DNA from: Vibrio superstes
GTDB lineage: Bacteria; Pseudomonadota; Gammaproteobacteria; Enterobacterales; Vibrionaceae
Assembly (NCBI RefSeq): GCF_003569005.1
Contig: NZ_BCUR01000004.1
Coordinates: forward strand, 1,204,003-1,268,002
Length of the DNA stretch: 64,000 bases
Direction: 5' to 3'
The notes under the pieces were generated by a model. It ran no database searches and had not been told where the DNA came from. It saw only the letters and a program-made list of their open reading frames with translations. The position numbers and the translations under genes are program-made. This document shows positions 40,712-50,619 of the stretch, in pieces. Positions within the stretch are counted from its first letter, which is position 1, and every line of letters starts with the position of its first letter.

Positions 40712-41464
40712 TCACTGCTGTTTTTCTGTTTGAATAAATTCTTTACTTACATCTACTAGGGCAATGTCCTTGATGAACTCTCTGCCTAATAGTACCGGGT
40801 GGGTCATGTGAGAGCGGTCAGCCAGGGTGAACTGTGCTTTTTCTCTTACGTCACCTAAATTAATCCACAGTTCAATGACCGCGCGTCGATGCGTTTTAGT
40901 TGTATTAGATTGACGAACCTTTGCATAACGAATTAGCGGAGCTTCAATCCATGTTGGTTCAGCATCTTCGGCTTTATCCGTGGATAAGTTAAATTTAACC
41001 CATGTATTGCCGTTTCGTTCAAATTCTTGAATATTAATTGCATTCAGTGACGATGTTGCGGCACCTGTATCAATTCTTGCTTCAAACGTTTGATTTATCT
41101 GTTCAAATTTGACTGTTTCAATTGAACCTAAAACAACCAAATCGCCATTCGACACCGGGGCCTTAGGTTTAGGTTGTTCTTCTTCTTGCTTAGGAGCAAG
41201 TAAAACTCGAGCGTTTTGCTTGGCTAGATTATCAACGCGATTCGACATGATACCTAGCTGGTCTTCTAAACTCTCAATATAGTCATTTTGATTATCAATT
41301 GAAAGCTTTAAGCTACTGATCTGATTGGATAAATTCTCTTCAGACGATTTGACTGCTTGCATAGATTCCGTTCTATATTGTCTCGTTTCTTCCTGTGTTG
41401 CTTGAGACGTAGCACATCCGGATAAAAGTACCGCTCCGGATAAGGCGACAATATGCTTGAGCAT
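40712..41464 (-). CDS. Retropepsin-like (RimB/Zn_protease family) lipoprotein
   Basis: About 250 residues. The start at 41464 yields a lipoprotein signal MLKHIVALSGAVLLSGC; an upstream in-frame start would add 15 residues. A coiled-coil segment (about residues 25-85) leads to a retropepsin-like domain whose active-site motif is ARIDTGAATSS with Asp132. Relatives carry the label ATP-dependent zinc protease, but the fold is of the aspartic-protease type. First gene of the three-gene leftward module, 32 bp before the next. It is probably anchored in the envelope with its catalytic domain in the periplasm. Confidence 0.82.
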   Translation of the reverse strand: MLKHIVALSGAVLLSGCATSQATQEETRQYRTESMQAVKSSEENLSNQISSLKLSIDNQNDYIESLEDQLGIMSNRVDNLAKQNARVLLAPKQEEEQPKPKAPVSNGDLVVLGSIETVKFEQINQTFEARIDTGAATSSLNAINIQEFERNGNTWVKFNLSTDKAEDAEPTWIEAPLIRYAKVRQSNTTKTHRRAVIELWINLGDVREKAQFTLADRSHMTHPVLLGREFIKDIALVDVSKEFIQTEKQQ

Positions 41465-41641
41465 CTTAGACCTATTATTATTTGTACTTAGCGCGAGAAT
41501 CCGCTTCAACTCGTCAGATTCGTAATGCTAAGTGTAGAACACATATTCCATATTTTCGGTAGTTCAATTAAAAAACATTGATAATTTTCAATGTTTTAAC
41601 TGATGTTCATTTAGTGAACAAACTTACATCAGTGAATCCAA

Positions 41642-42616
41642 TTAACCCGGATTTTTTGCAATCATTATTGCTCTGCGAGGAGCAGGATACCCTTCGACAG
41701 TTTTACTAGGGTCTTCTGGATCAAGGTACTCAGGTAGTGAGTTGTGCTTCATCCATTCCGTTGTTCTTTGTTCGCCTACTGAAGTCGTGTTTTCGTCGAC
41801 AATTTTTACATCAACCAATCCGCATTTTTCCATCCACACCTTAAGCGCTTTTGCTGAAGGGAAGAAGTACACATTGCGCATCTGAGCGTAACGATCAGCA
41901 GGGACTAGCACTGCATTCTCATCACCTTCAATCACTAAAGTCTCTAAGATCAACTCGCCACCAGGAAGAAGTTGATTTTTCAACTGCAGGATATGATCAA
42001 GAGGAGAACGTCTATGATAGAGCACACCCATACTGAAGACTGTATCGAAGGCTCTTAGTTCAGGTAGTTGTTCAATTCCAAGTGGAAGAAGATGAATTCG
42101 CTGGTCATTGTTCATCAACTTACGCACAGCTTCAAACTGCACAAGGAAAAGATGTGATGGATCTATCCCTACGCACAATCTTGCACCCGCTCCCAGCATT
42201 CTCCACATGTGGTAACCATTGCCACAGCCTACATCCAACACAGAACGGTTTTTCAAAGGGGTGATGTGTGGAAGTAAACGATCCCACTTCCAGTCTGATC
42301 GCCATTCGGTATCAATGTGGATATCGTGCAGGGTAAATGGGCCTTTACGCCACGGGTGGAAAGTTTTTAGAAGACTTTCTAGTTTCTTCTTTTCACCGTC
42401 AATGAGGGGATGAGAGTTAGAAACATTGACCTCGTACTGCAACTCGATGTTGTCCGGCGTTAGTGCAGGTATCTTATTGAGAGCTCGTAACCAGCGGTCA
42501 AAATCACCGTGCTCGGCGCTTTGCCAGTCAGCAAGCTGTTTAGGTAGGGTCTCTAGCCACGGCTGTAGGCGCGTGTCCTGAGCGATTAATTGATAAAAAT
42601 TGGCAAAATTAAACAT
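41642..42616 (-). CDS. cmoB: tRNA U34 carboxymethyltransferase
   Basis: Transfers a carboxymethyl group from carboxy-SAM to 5-hydroxyuridine at wobble position 34, giving cmo5U. Start at 42616 ([11 protein letters not shown]) agrees with E. coli CmoB; an earlier ATG adds 8 residues. The SAM-binding motif [16 protein letters not shown] lies near residue 125, and [17 protein letters not shown] near residue 200. The C-terminus ends [22 protein letters not shown]. CmoA, which makes carboxy-SAM and is often the upstream neighbour, is not adjacent here. Confidence 0.95.
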   Translation of the reverse strand: MFNFANFYQLIAQDTRLQPWLETLPKQLADWQSAEHGDFDRWLRALNKIPALTPDNIELQYEVNVSNSHPLIDGEKKKLESLLKTFHPWRKGPFTLHDIHIDTEWRSDWKWDRLLPHITPLKNRSVLDVGCGNGYHMWRMLGAGARLCVGIDPSHLFLVQFEAVRKLMNNDQRIHLLPLGIEQLPELRAFDTVFSMGVLYHRRSPLDHILQLKNQLLPGGELILETLVIEGDENAVLVPADRYAQMRNVYFFPSAKALKVWMEKCGLVDVKIVDENTTSVGEQRTTEWMKHNSLPEYLDPEDPSKTVEGYPAPRRAIMIAKNPG

Positions 42617-42953
42617 GCAATTCAACTTGTTACTGAACATTGATTTGAGCGTGCGAAACGATACACTGCATCAATTAAAATTGATAGTTTTTATCCCGCA
42701 TTCGTGTCAAATCTAGGTTAAATGACGGTTGTTTGTGCCCTTGTTAACAGCCATTGAAAAATGCTTAGAGCGGATGTTGAGTAAAGCCCCTAAAACACGC
42801 AAGGTTTTCACATAGCACTAACGCACTCTTAAGCTAGGCAGATAACGGTTTAACCCAAGTAGATAACTAGAAACTTGAAACTGATTGGGTATAATGTTCG
42901 CACTATAACGTCTAATAGTAGACGTAACATTGGATAACATTATAGGAACAGTG
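42617..42953. promoter_or_regulatory. Divergent promoter region between cmoB and ppaC
   Basis: About 340 bp without a gene. TATAAT at 42890-42895 is a candidate -10 element for ppaC, with only a weak -35 near 42868. A 7-bp hairpin ACGTCTA-ATAG-TAGACGT (42908-42925) lies in the predicted ppaC leader. No cmoA fragment or other ORF of interest was found. Confidence 0.45.
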
Positions 42954-43859
42954 ATGATTTTAGTTGTTGGTCATAAAAACCCAGATAGCGATAGTATTTG
43001 TTCAGCGTTAGCTGCTACTGAACTTCTTAAGGCTCGTGGCCTAGACGCTAAGCCAATTCGTCAAGGAGAAATTAACCGCGAGACTCAGCACATTCTTAAT
43101 GTAGCGGGTCTAGAGCAACCAGAATTTCGTGATTCAGTTGCGGGTGAAAAAGTTTGGCTAGTTGACTACAGCGACCTAGCTCAAGCACCTGATGACGTAA
43201 ACGAAGCAGAAATCGTAGGTATCGTTGATCACCACCGTTTGGGTGACGTGATGACAATCAACCCACTTGAAGCGTGGATCTGGCCTGTAGGCTGTTCTTG
43301 TACGGTTCTTTTCAACATGTTCAAGATTGAGGGTGCAGAGATTGCTCCAGCAATCGCTAAGCTAATGATGTCAGCTATCCTATCTGACACAGTAGGTTTC
43401 GCTTCTCCAACATGTACTCAAAAAGATAAAGATGCAGTTCAAGAGCTAGCTCAAATTGCAGGTGTTGACGACATTGATGCATTCATCAAAGCGCTTTTGA
43501 TTGCTAAGACAGACATCGAAGGCCTATCTCCAGCACAACTGGTAGAAAAAGACCTTAAAGCATACCCATTTAATGGTCGTGATGTTGTTGTTGGTCAGAT
43601 TGAGCTTGCAACCCTTGAGCAAGTTGATGGTCAAATCGAAGCTCTTGAGCAAGACCTTGTGCGTCGCTGTGACGAACAAGGTTTAGCGTTTGCAGCAGTT
43701 ATGCTAACAGACATCACTTCAGCAACAACTCGCCTACTTTACAAAGGTGAGTGGGCTGAGAAGCTAGACAAGCACGCAGATAACGGCGTTCTTATGATGG
43801 AAAATACGCTAAGCCGCAAGAAGCAAGGCTGGCCTTGGCTACAAGCTGAGCTAGTGTAG
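42954..43859 (+). CDS. ppaC: Manganese-dependent inorganic pyrophosphatase (family II)
   Basis: Hydrolyses pyrophosphate in the cytosol using Mn2+. About 301 residues from the ATG at 42954, which follows an AGGA ribosome site; an earlier ATG adds 8 residues. DHH-family motifs are HKNPDSDSI near residue 7, VDYSD near residue 75, VDHHRLGD near residue 97, and SDTVGFASPT near residue 148. The C-terminal DHHA2 domain ends with SRKKQGWPWL, where the SRKKQ motif binds substrate. The TAG stop directly abuts a dispersed repeat. Confidence 0.95.
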   Translation: MILVVGHKNPDSDSICSALAATELLKARGLDAKPIRQGEINRETQHILNVAGLEQPEFRDSVAGEKVWLVDYSDLAQAPDDVNEAEIVGIVDHHRLGDVMTINPLEAWIWPVGCSCTVLFNMFKIEGAEIAPAIAKLMMSAILSDTVGFASPTCTQKDKDAVQELAQIAGVDDIDAFIKALLIAKTDIEGLSPAQLVEKDLKAYPFNGRDVVVGQIELATLEQVDGQIEALEQDLVRRCDEQGLAFAAVMLTDITSATTRLLYKGEWAEKLDKHADNGVLMMENTLSRKKQGWPWLQAELV

Positions 43860-43932
43860 TACCAATCGTAGTCAATGACTGGTCATCCTAGCTTGTTAAA
43901 ACGCTATTTCTGACCACTTACTGTGATTGGTA
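43860..43932. repeat. MITE-like dispersed repeat, short copy (73 bp)
   Basis: Termini TACCAATC and GATTGGTA; the halves are imperfect inverted repeats that fold into one long hairpin. It aligns to the copy at 16815-16970 with five mismatches in 73 bp and lacks that copy's 83-bp centre exactly at 43902/43903. It begins at the base after the ppaC TAG stop; flanking trinucleotides are TAG and TAA. Confidence 0.82.
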
Positions 43933-43961
43933 TAATCTGCGCGTTACAGCCAAATAGTAAG

Positions 43962-43991
43962 GGCAGGGTGAGTGATCATCCTGCCTTTTTT
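43962..43991 (+). terminator. ppaC terminator
   Basis: Stem GGCAGGGTGA / TCATCCTGCC (one G-T pair) with a GTGA loop and six T residues. It lies beyond the repeat, about 100 bp after the ppaC stop, so the repeat is probably transcribed with ppaC. Confidence 0.85.
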
Positions 43992-44010
43992 CGTTGTGGG
44001 AGCTAAATGG

Positions 44011-44799
44011 TTACTTAGAGTAGTTTGGTGCCTTGTAAAAGTGGTTATCAACCAGCTTCTGGGTAATGGCGTGTTGGGGATCAGATAATACCTTTTGCGT
44101 ATCACCCGCTTCCACCACTTTACCGTGAGACATCACCATTACCTTATCTGAGATGTGCTTAACGATACCAATTTGTTGAGATACATAGATAAATGACAAG
44201 CCCATTTCATCTTGCAGTTCTAACAAGAGGTTAATGATCTGCGATCTCATTGCCATATCTAGACCATTTAGCGCCTCATCAGCAATGATGATCGAGGGCT
44301 GAAGTATCAGTGCCCTTGCAATACAGACCCTTTGTTTTTGTCCTGCAGCCAACATTTGTGGATAGAAATACGCATGCTCAGGCAGCAAACCCACACGTTT
44401 TAGCGTTTCAATTACGCGTCGCTTACGTGCCTCTGGTGGCATAGCGGTATTTCTTTTTAGCGGGCCTTCAAGGATTCGACCAATTTGAATACGTGGATTC
44501 AAGGAGGAATTGGGGTCTTGGAAGATCACGCGTATCAACTTACAGCGAGTCGCATAGTCTTTGTGTTCTAGCTTTTCGCCGTTAACAAAGATCTCGCCTG
44601 AACTTGGTTCAATGACCCCTGCTAGCATTTTGGCCAAAGTTGATTTTCCAGAAGAGTTTTGTCCAATTAGTGCCAATGTCTGACCGGGCTCTAGAGTAAA
44701 ATTGACCGGCTTTACCGCATCAAAGTACTGCTTTCTAAATAGCCCATAGCGGTTGACGAAGGTTTTACTTAGGTCCTTAACCTCTAGTAACGAGCTCAT
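44011..44799 (-). CDS. sapF: Sap ABC transporter ATP-binding protein SapF
   Basis: Second ATPase of the Sap importer. 262 residues with Walker [10 protein letters not shown], a signature region [14 protein letters not shown] in place of the usual LSGGQ, and Walker [13 protein letters not shown]. The altered signature AAGQKQR is typical of SapF. Start overlaps sapD by 4 bp. Last gene of the leftward sapABCDF operon, implicated in resistance to antimicrobial peptides and potassium or heme uptake in other bacteria. Confidence 0.92.
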   Translation of the reverse strand: MSSLLEVKDLSKTFVNRYGLFRKQYFDAVKPVNFTLEPGQTLALIGQNSSGKSTLAKMLAGVIEPSSGEIFVNGEKLEHKDYATRCKLIRVIFQDPNSSLNPRIQIGRILEGPLKRNTAMPPEARKRRVIETLKRVGLLPEHAYFYPQMLAAGQKQRVCIARALILQPSIIIADEALNGLDMAMRSQIINLLLELQDEMGLSFIYVSQQIGIVKHISDKVMVMSHGKVVEAGDTQKVLSDPQHAITQKLVDNHFYKAPNYSK

Positions 44800-45797
44800 T
44801 CACTCACCTTAGCTTTGGTGTTGAGAGGGAAATGACAATTGTACTTATGGCCTTTTTCTTTTTTAGAGTAGGGCGCCTTCACGCATTTGTGTTGTGCATA
44901 GGGACAACGTGGCCCTAATCGACAACCGATCGGCAAGTGCTGAAGCGGCGGGATGCTTCCCGGTAGAGATTGCAATTTTTGTTTATGCGGAAGCCAGCCA
45001 CTAAAGTCGGGTAGGGCTTCAAGAAGCGCTTGGGTGTAGGGGTGTTTTGGCGCCGCCATCAACTTATCTGTTGGCGCAGACTCAACACTTTGCCCACAAT
45101 ACATCACGGTGATCTTCTTAGCCCACTGAGTAATAGCTGCAAGATCGTGCCCGATAAGTAAAATTGTGGTGTTGTTTACCTGATTCATTCTACTCAACAG
45201 TCGCAAAATTTGCGTCTGAGTGATGGGATCAAGGTCGTTTGTAGGCTCATCAGCGATTAAGATCTTTGGCTTGGCGGCAATCGCCATCGCAATCATTACC
45301 TTTTGGCACTCACCGTCAGTGAGCTCATAGGGATAACTGTGCATAATGCGAGTGTGCGCTTTAATGCCCACTTTATGAAGCAGTGCAATAGAGGTTTTCT
45401 TACGCCAACCCCAACGTTGCCACCATTTTCCTTCGAAAGTTCGAGAGGGAATAGACTCGGCAAGCTGTCGGCCTACGCGCTCGCTCGGATCTAAGCAGGT
45501 GGATGGCTCTTGGAAAATCATCGCAATCTCGCGCGCGATAACCTTTCGTCGCTCTTTTGGCTTGAGTGCCAAAAGGTCAACTTCACCGAGGCGCATTCGG
45601 TCTGCGGTAATCTTCCAGTTTTCTTTTTCCAGCCCAACAATGGCCTTTGCTAGCAGGCTTTTACCTGAGCCTGATTCGCCCACTAGTCCACGAATCTCCC
45701 CTTCATTGATGGTTAAGCTCATGCGGTCAACCGCTTTAACCATTCCCTGAGGGGTATCAATCTCTATAGTGACGTGTCTAAAATCCAATACAGGCAT
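44796..45797 (-). CDS. sapD: Sap ABC transporter ATP-binding protein SapD
   Basis: First ATPase, 333 residues. Walker [11 protein letters not shown] near residue 41, a degenerate signature [14 protein letters not shown], and Walker [13 protein letters not shown]. The C-terminal oligopeptide-transporter extension carries cysteines in [14 protein letters not shown]. In E. coli SapD also stimulates Trk potassium transport. Overlaps sapF and directly joins sapC. Confidence 0.92.
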   Translation of the reverse strand: MPVLDFRHVTIEIDTPQGMVKAVDRMSLTINEGEIRGLVGESGSGKSLLAKAIVGLEKENWKITADRMRLGEVDLLALKPKERRKVIAREIAMIFQEPSTCLDPSERVGRQLAESIPSRTFEGKWWQRWGWRKKTSIALLHKVGIKAHTRIMHSYPYELTDGECQKVMIAMAIAAKPKILIADEPTNDLDPITQTQILRLLSRMNQVNNTTILLIGHDLAAITQWAKKITVMYCGQSVESAPTDKLMAAPKHPYTQALLEALPDFSGWLPHKQKLQSLPGSIPPLQHLPIGCRLGPRCPYAQHKCVKAPYSKKEKGHKYNCHFPLNTKAKVSE

Positions 45798-46684
45798 TAC
45801 TCAACTCCTGCATTAAGGGCGTCACGAACCCCTTCACCAACAAGGTTAATGGTAATTACGCTATACATGATGGCAAGTCCAGGAAGGACCACTGTCCACG
45901 GAGCCAGATAGATAAGTTCAACGGAATCTCCCAAGATAGCTCCCCATTCTGGACTTGGTGCTTGAGCGCCAAGGCCAAGAAAACCGAGAGCAGTAATGTC
46001 GAGTAGCGCAATGGTTAAGGCGAAGGTAAATTCTGCAGCAATAGGTGCTAGTACGTTAGGTAATATAGAAACAGTGAGTAGGTACCACTTGTCAGCGCCA
46101 TCAAGTTTGGCTGACATGATGTAGTCTTTCTCGACTTCCGCATGAATGGTTTGGTAGACACTACGAATAAACCTGGGGATCAAGGCAAGACAAATGGCCA
46201 TCATTATCGATGTCATGCCTGTGCCTAGAAACGCCACAAAGATAAGTGCAAGTAGCAACGAAGGAATCGACATTACCGTATCGAGTAGGTGATTCAGAAT
46301 GCTCGATAATAAACCCTTAGTCATACCCGCTAGCGCGCCAATAATACAACCAATAAACGCGGCAATTAAGGTAATGAAGATCGCTGAACCAATGGTGATC
46401 TGTGAGCCAATTAGCAGGCGAGATAGTATGTCACGGCCTAGATCGTCTGTTCCCAAGAAATAATCAATACTGCCTTCTTTAGCCCATGAGGGTGGCTGTA
46501 GCAGTACTGAAGATTGTGCAAGGGGATCATGCGGTGAAATCAACGGAGAAATCAGGGTGATAAATAGAATAACACCGAGATTCCATAGCCCAAACATCGC
46601 TAGGTTGTTGCTACGAAAATGGCGCCAAAAGCGTTCGCGTTGAGTGGGTATACTCTCTTCGAGGTAGACACTAGTATTTAGCAT
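45797..46684 (-). CDS. sapC: Sap ABC transporter permease SapC
   Basis: Inner-membrane permease of 295 residues, DppC-type, with six predicted helices. The family block [22 protein letters not shown] lies near residue 72, given as [14 protein letters not shown], and the EAA loop reads [19 protein letters not shown]. It overlaps sapB by 14 bp and abuts sapD. Confidence 0.93.
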   Translation of the reverse strand: MLNTSVYLEESIPTQRERFWRHFRSNNLAMFGLWNLGVILFITLISPLISPHDPLAQSSVLLQPPSWAKEGSIDYFLGTDDLGRDILSRLLIGSQITIGSAIFITLIAAFIGCIIGALAGMTKGLLSSILNHLLDTVMSIPSLLLALIFVAFLGTGMTSIMMAICLALIPRFIRSVYQTIHAEVEKDYIMSAKLDGADKWYLLTVSILPNVLAPIAAEFTFALTIALLDITALGFLGLGAQAPSPEWGAILGDSVELIYLAPWTVVLPGLAIMYSVITINLVGEGVRDALNAGVE

Positions 46685-47633
46685 ACCATTCCTTCCTTGC
46701 TAATGGATTAATCAAGGTACCGACTAGCTCTGACAGGATCTGCGTTGCCAGTACAAAAGTCGCCACAACCATAACGCCTGCTTGAATAGAAACGTAATCA
46801 CGGTTACTTACTGCATCAAGCAGCCAACGTCCAATCCCTGGCCAGTTAAAAATAGACTCGGTAATGATGGCGAACGTCAGCATACTCGAGAGTTGCACGC
46901 CGATAAGTGGGATGATTGGTGGAATAGCGTTACGTAATACGTGCTCAAAAATGATCTCAACCTTTGAAAGGCCTTTAATTTTGGCCACTCGGATGTAGTT
47001 TTTACCAATCACATCCGCTACAGAAGCGCGCATCAGTCTTATAAAGTGGGTGGTAGGCGCAAGCGCTAGTACTAAAGCCGGCAAGATCAGATGCATCACC
47101 ACACTTGTAAAGGCTTCTTCTCTATTAGGGCTATCACTGAGCCACGCGTCTACCATCGCAAAACCTGTGATCTGCGGGATATCGTACAGCAGGTTGTAGC
47201 GACCTGATATTGGCAACCATTCAAGGCGCAATGAGAAAAGCATTACCAATAACAAGGCTACCCAAAACAGCGGCGCAGAGTACCCTGCCATAGAGAAGAA
47301 TGAGATCAGTCTATCTGCCCATTTGTTCTGGCGCATTCCTGCAAGTGTACCTAAGGGAAGGCCGATGCACAGCGCGAGAATAAAGGCAAAGAAACACAGT
47401 TCAAGCGTTGCGGTAAACACCACCTTAACCTCGTCAAAAACGGGAGTACCTTGAGCTGTAGTACCGAAATCTAGCTGACTGATCTCTTGAAGGTACAGGG
47501 TCCATCCTTGCCAAAAATCAGAAATAGCCCAAGGTGAGGTTGGGTCTAATCGAAGAATACTGTAGCCGACTACGGTTAAAATCATTAGGGTAATGACGAA
47601 TAGATTGAAACGTCGAATGGCGTATATAAACAC
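46671..47633 (-). CDS. sapB: Sap ABC transporter permease SapB
   Basis: DppB-type permease, 320 residues, six predicted helices. Recognisable parts are the periplasmic loop with DFGTTAQGTPV, the GMRQNKWADRLISFFSM region, and the EAA loop AKIKGLSKVEIIFEHVLRN. It shares one base with sapA and overlaps sapC. Confidence 0.93.
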   Translation of the reverse strand: MFIYAIRRFNLFVITLMILTVVGYSILRLDPTSPWAISDFWQGWTLYLQEISQLDFGTTAQGTPVFDEVKVVFTATLELCFFAFILALCIGLPLGTLAGMRQNKWADRLISFFSMAGYSAPLFWVALLLVMLFSLRLEWLPISGRYNLLYDIPQITGFAMVDAWLSDSPNREEAFTSVVMHLILPALVLALAPTTHFIRLMRASVADVIGKNYIRVAKIKGLSKVEIIFEHVLRNAIPPIIPLIGVQLSSMLTFAIITESIFNWPGIGRWLLDAVSNRDYVSIQAGVMVVATFVLATQILSELVGTLINPLARKEWYAKY

Positions 47634-49264
47634 TATTTGCTCCTCTCAACGTTTTCAAAGCTCAGGGTATTAAATGGGCTAGCATCGAACCCTTGCAGTG
47701 ACTTATGCTTGGCTTGAAATTGCATACCATGCGCTATCGGTATAATAGGCACTTCTTCGTTCAATAAATTTTGTGCTTGGCGATATAAGTTAAAGCGATG
47801 ACGCTTTTGCGTGGTTTCTTTAGCGATATCAATCAAGGCATCGAAGTCTGGATTACACCAAGAAGCAATATTCAGACCCGCTCTGTCTGCTCCGCAGGAG
47901 AGCAAAGGACGAAAGAAGTTATCTGGGTCACTGGTGTCGGCATTCCAACCGGTTAAGATCATGTCGGCTTCTGCAACACTTTGAAAGGTTGAGCGCGATA
48001 AACGTTCATCAAGAAAGATGTTTAGCTTTACACCAATATCGGCAAAGTTTGACTGCAGAAGTTCTGCGACTTTTCTCGGACTTGGGTTATAGGCTGTAGG
48101 CTCTAACGCAACCCACAAAGACAGTTCCAGGCCTGTGCCATAACCTGCCTCACGAATCAGTGCTCGTGCGTAATTGCGATCGTAGCGTACCTGGCTAGAG
48201 TCTTGTTGATAAGCCCATGATTCTGGTGGCAGTATCGAATACGCTGACGAGCCATATCCGTAGTAGACTGAGTCGATAATCGCGTCACGGTTGATGGCTA
48301 GGTTTAGCGCCTTTCGCACTCGGGCATCGTTAAGTGCAGGGTTTAGCGTGCGAAGCGCTATAAAGGCGACGTTCATGCTTGGGTATGCCTGTAACACTAA
48401 ATCAGGATGTGCTTGAATGGTTGGGATCTGGCTAGAACGAGGCGAGAATAAAACATCACACTCACTACGCAAAAGTTTTGCTAAGGTACCTGTGCCACGG
48501 GAGGTAATGTCGAGTACGACTTGCTCCATTTTAGCCGGGGTTCCCCAGAAGTCAGGGTTACGACGTAAACGTATATAATCGTTAACGCTAAATTGGTCTA
48601 GATAAAACGGCCCTGTGCCTACTGGAAGCTGATCAAGGTTTTGCTTTTGATCTTTTGCCAGTAATTGGTTGGCATATTCAGATGAATGTATGCTCGAGTA
48701 GGTCGTGGAAAGGTTGGTTAAGAACGTATTATCGGGTTTAAAAAGCTCAAATTGAACCGTATGTTCATCAACAGCCTTAACCTCTTTTAAGATACGCTTG
48801 AAGCCAATTGCCTCAAACCAAGGGTAGGTGCCACCACTGACATAGTGAAACGGATGACTGCTGTCGATGATTCGTTCAAAGGTAAATACCACATCTTGTG
48901 CGCTGAGCTTACGGGTAGGGGTGAACCAGTCAGTCGTTTGAAAAGAGACGTCGTGGCGCAGATTAAACTGATACACAGTTCCTGATTCATCCACAGTCCA
49001 ACTGGTGGCTAGCATAGGCTCTAGCTCCAAGTCTTTGTTGGATAAATGCACTAAGGTATTAAAGATCTGTGGACCCAAGGCTTCTGCAGCAATGTCGTTG
49101 TCGACCAATTGAGGGTTAAAAGAACTGGGTGTTCCTTGACCACAAAATATGAATCCATCTTGTTTGATCTGATCGGAGACTTCGATATCACCACAACCGG
49201 ATACAATGAGGGTGCACATACCCACAAATCCGAGTTGAAGTGTTCTCCAGATGTTCGCCTTCAT
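47633..49264 (-). CDS. sapA: Sap ABC transporter substrate-binding protein SapA
   Basis: Periplasmic binding component of family 5, 543 residues. The N-terminus has a lipobox (LIVSGC near residue 24), so it is probably a lipoprotein, in contrast to the soluble SapA of some species. Family segments are LEPMLATSWTVDESG, LSAQDVVFTFERI and VRKALNLAINRDAI. Ligands reported for Sap systems include antimicrobial peptides and heme; none can be assigned here. First gene of the leftward operon, next to pspF as in E. coli. Confidence 0.92.
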   Translation of the reverse strand: MKANIWRTLQLGFVGMCTLIVSGCGDIEVSDQIKQDGFIFCGQGTPSSFNPQLVDNDIAAEALGPQIFNTLVHLSNKDLELEPMLATSWTVDESGTVYQFNLRHDVSFQTTDWFTPTRKLSAQDVVFTFERIIDSSHPFHYVSGGTYPWFEAIGFKRILKEVKAVDEHTVQFELFKPDNTFLTNLSTTYSSIHSSEYANQLLAKDQKQNLDQLPVGTGPFYLDQFSVNDYIRLRRNPDFWGTPAKMEQVVLDITSRGTGTLAKLLRSECDVLFSPRSSQIPTIQAHPDLVLQAYPSMNVAFIALRTLNPALNDARVRKALNLAINRDAIIDSVYYGYGSSAYSILPPESWAYQQDSSQVRYDRNYARALIREAGYGTGLELSLWVALEPTAYNPSPRKVAELLQSNFADIGVKLNIFLDERLSRSTFQSVAEADMILTGWNADTSDPDNFFRPLLSCGADRAGLNIASWCNPDFDALIDIAKETTQKRHRFNLYRQAQNLLNEEVPIIPIAHGMQFQAKHKSLQGFDASPFNTLSFENVERSK

Positions 49265-49353
49265 ATATTAAGGCACCATTGATTGTTTCTTTAGAATGAT
49301 CTGCATAATCTAACACTTATCGCCTTTAAGCTCCATTGGGTTAATCATTGATC

Positions 49354-50343
49354 CTAAACCATTTTATACTTTCTTAGCATTCCTCTAAATTGGTGATAAC
49401 TCAATCCTAGCAGACCTGCGGCTTTCTTCTGATTATGTTGCGCTTCTTGTAAGGCCCTATTGAGCAATTCAATATCCTGATCATGCTGCCACTTTTTATA
49501 ATCAAGGGGTAAAGAGGCGATGGTCACTTCAGCTTTCTGCTCTACAGATACGTTGCGGGCCGGTTCAGTGGTGACATTAGGTTTAGCAAAGGGGTCAAAT
49601 ACCAGTTCTTGGATAGGTGTGCTTGGTTCGGGGTTAAGATAGATGGCTCGTTCCACGACGTTCTTGAGTTCCCTGACGTTACCGGGCCAAGTATAGTCCA
49701 ATAACTGTTGCTGACATTGAGAGTTAAAGCCATTGAATAGCGGTAGTCCCTGCTCTTGGCACATGCGCAAAGCAAAGTGCTCGGCCAGTAGTAGTATATC
49801 TTCCTGTCGCTCTTTCAAACTGGGTAGTAACACCACATCGAAGGCCAGCCTGTCTAAGAGATCCGCGCGGAATTTTTGTTGTTGAGCAAGCTCCGGAAGG
49901 TCAGCATTGGTGGCACAAATTAGCCTTACATCTGATTGCAAGATGCGACTGCCCCCAACTCGTTCATACTCTCCGTATTCGATGACTCGCAGTAACTTCT
50001 CTTGTACTGAGAGTGGTGTTGTTGCTATTTCGTCCAAAAACAAACTGCCACCCTCGGCGCGCTCAAAGCGGCCTTGGTGTTTGCCTGTTGCCCCAGAAAA
50101 TGACCCTGCTTCATGACCAAACAGTTCCGAATCGACCACGCCTTCACTGAGCGCTGCACAATTTAGACTGATTAATGGTTTGTCCCATCGCTTTGACAGG
50201 TAGTGGAGTCGCTGAGCAATTAACTCTTTGCCCGTTCCTCGGTCGCCAATAATCAACACAGGGCGCTCAATAGGTGCAAGCCTAGAGACTTTATCTAATA
50301 CAGTAAGAAATGGACTAGATTGACCGATCAGTGTCTGTTGCAT
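49354..50343 (-). CDS. pspF: Phage shock protein operon transcriptional activator PspF
   Basis: Sigma-54-dependent AAA+ activator of pspABC, without a receiver domain, held inactive by PspA. 329 residues: Walker A GDRGTGKE near residue 33, Walker B LFLDEIA near residue 97, and a C-terminal Fis-type helix-turn-helix (KKAAGLLGLSYHQFRGMLRK). The sigma-54 contact loop at residues 80-85 reads GSFSGA, not the canonical GAFTGA. Divergent from pspA, with about 275 bp between. Confidence 0.93.
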   Translation of the reverse strand: MQQTLIGQSSPFLTVLDKVSRLAPIERPVLIIGDRGTGKELIAQRLHYLSKRWDKPLISLNCAALSEGVVDSELFGHEAGSFSGATGKHQGRFERAEGGSLFLDEIATTPLSVQEKLLRVIEYGEYERVGGSRILQSDVRLICATNADLPELAQQQKFRADLLDRLAFDVVLLPSLKERQEDILLLAEHFALRMCQEQGLPLFNGFNSQCQQQLLDYTWPGNVRELKNVVERAIYLNPEPSTPIQELVFDPFAKPNVTTEPARNVSVEQKAEVTIASLPLDYKKWQHDQDIELLNRALQEAQHNQKKAAGLLGLSYHQFRGMLRKYKMV

Positions 50344-50541
50344 AGTATCCCTGTTGGTATTTTTAACCGATTAGTGGTTAATAATTTACTATTCATAGTT
50401 AAAGTCAAACGTTTTGAGCGTTAGAGATTAAGTGCATATCACTTAGCTTGAATTAAAAGAATAGCGTGGTTCCTTATAACTTATTGTTTACTATGATTAT
50501 TGTGAATTTTTATTCTCCGCTTAAGACTAACGCTGAAAGTT

Positions 50542-50557
50542 TGGCATGCAATTTGGA
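50542..50557 (+). promoter_or_regulatory. Candidate sigma-54 promoter of pspA
   Basis: TGGCAT-N5-TTGGA resembles the -24/-12 consensus TGGCAC-N5-TTGCA: GG at 50543 is followed 10 bp later by GG where GC is usual. It lies about 65 bp upstream of pspA, in front of the gene controlled by PspF. Confidence 0.6.
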
Positions 50558-50619
50558 TAGTCGTTGATAGTAGGCGCGAAACACGTCGCCAACAACAATA
50601 CCGATAAAGGAGAGATAAG

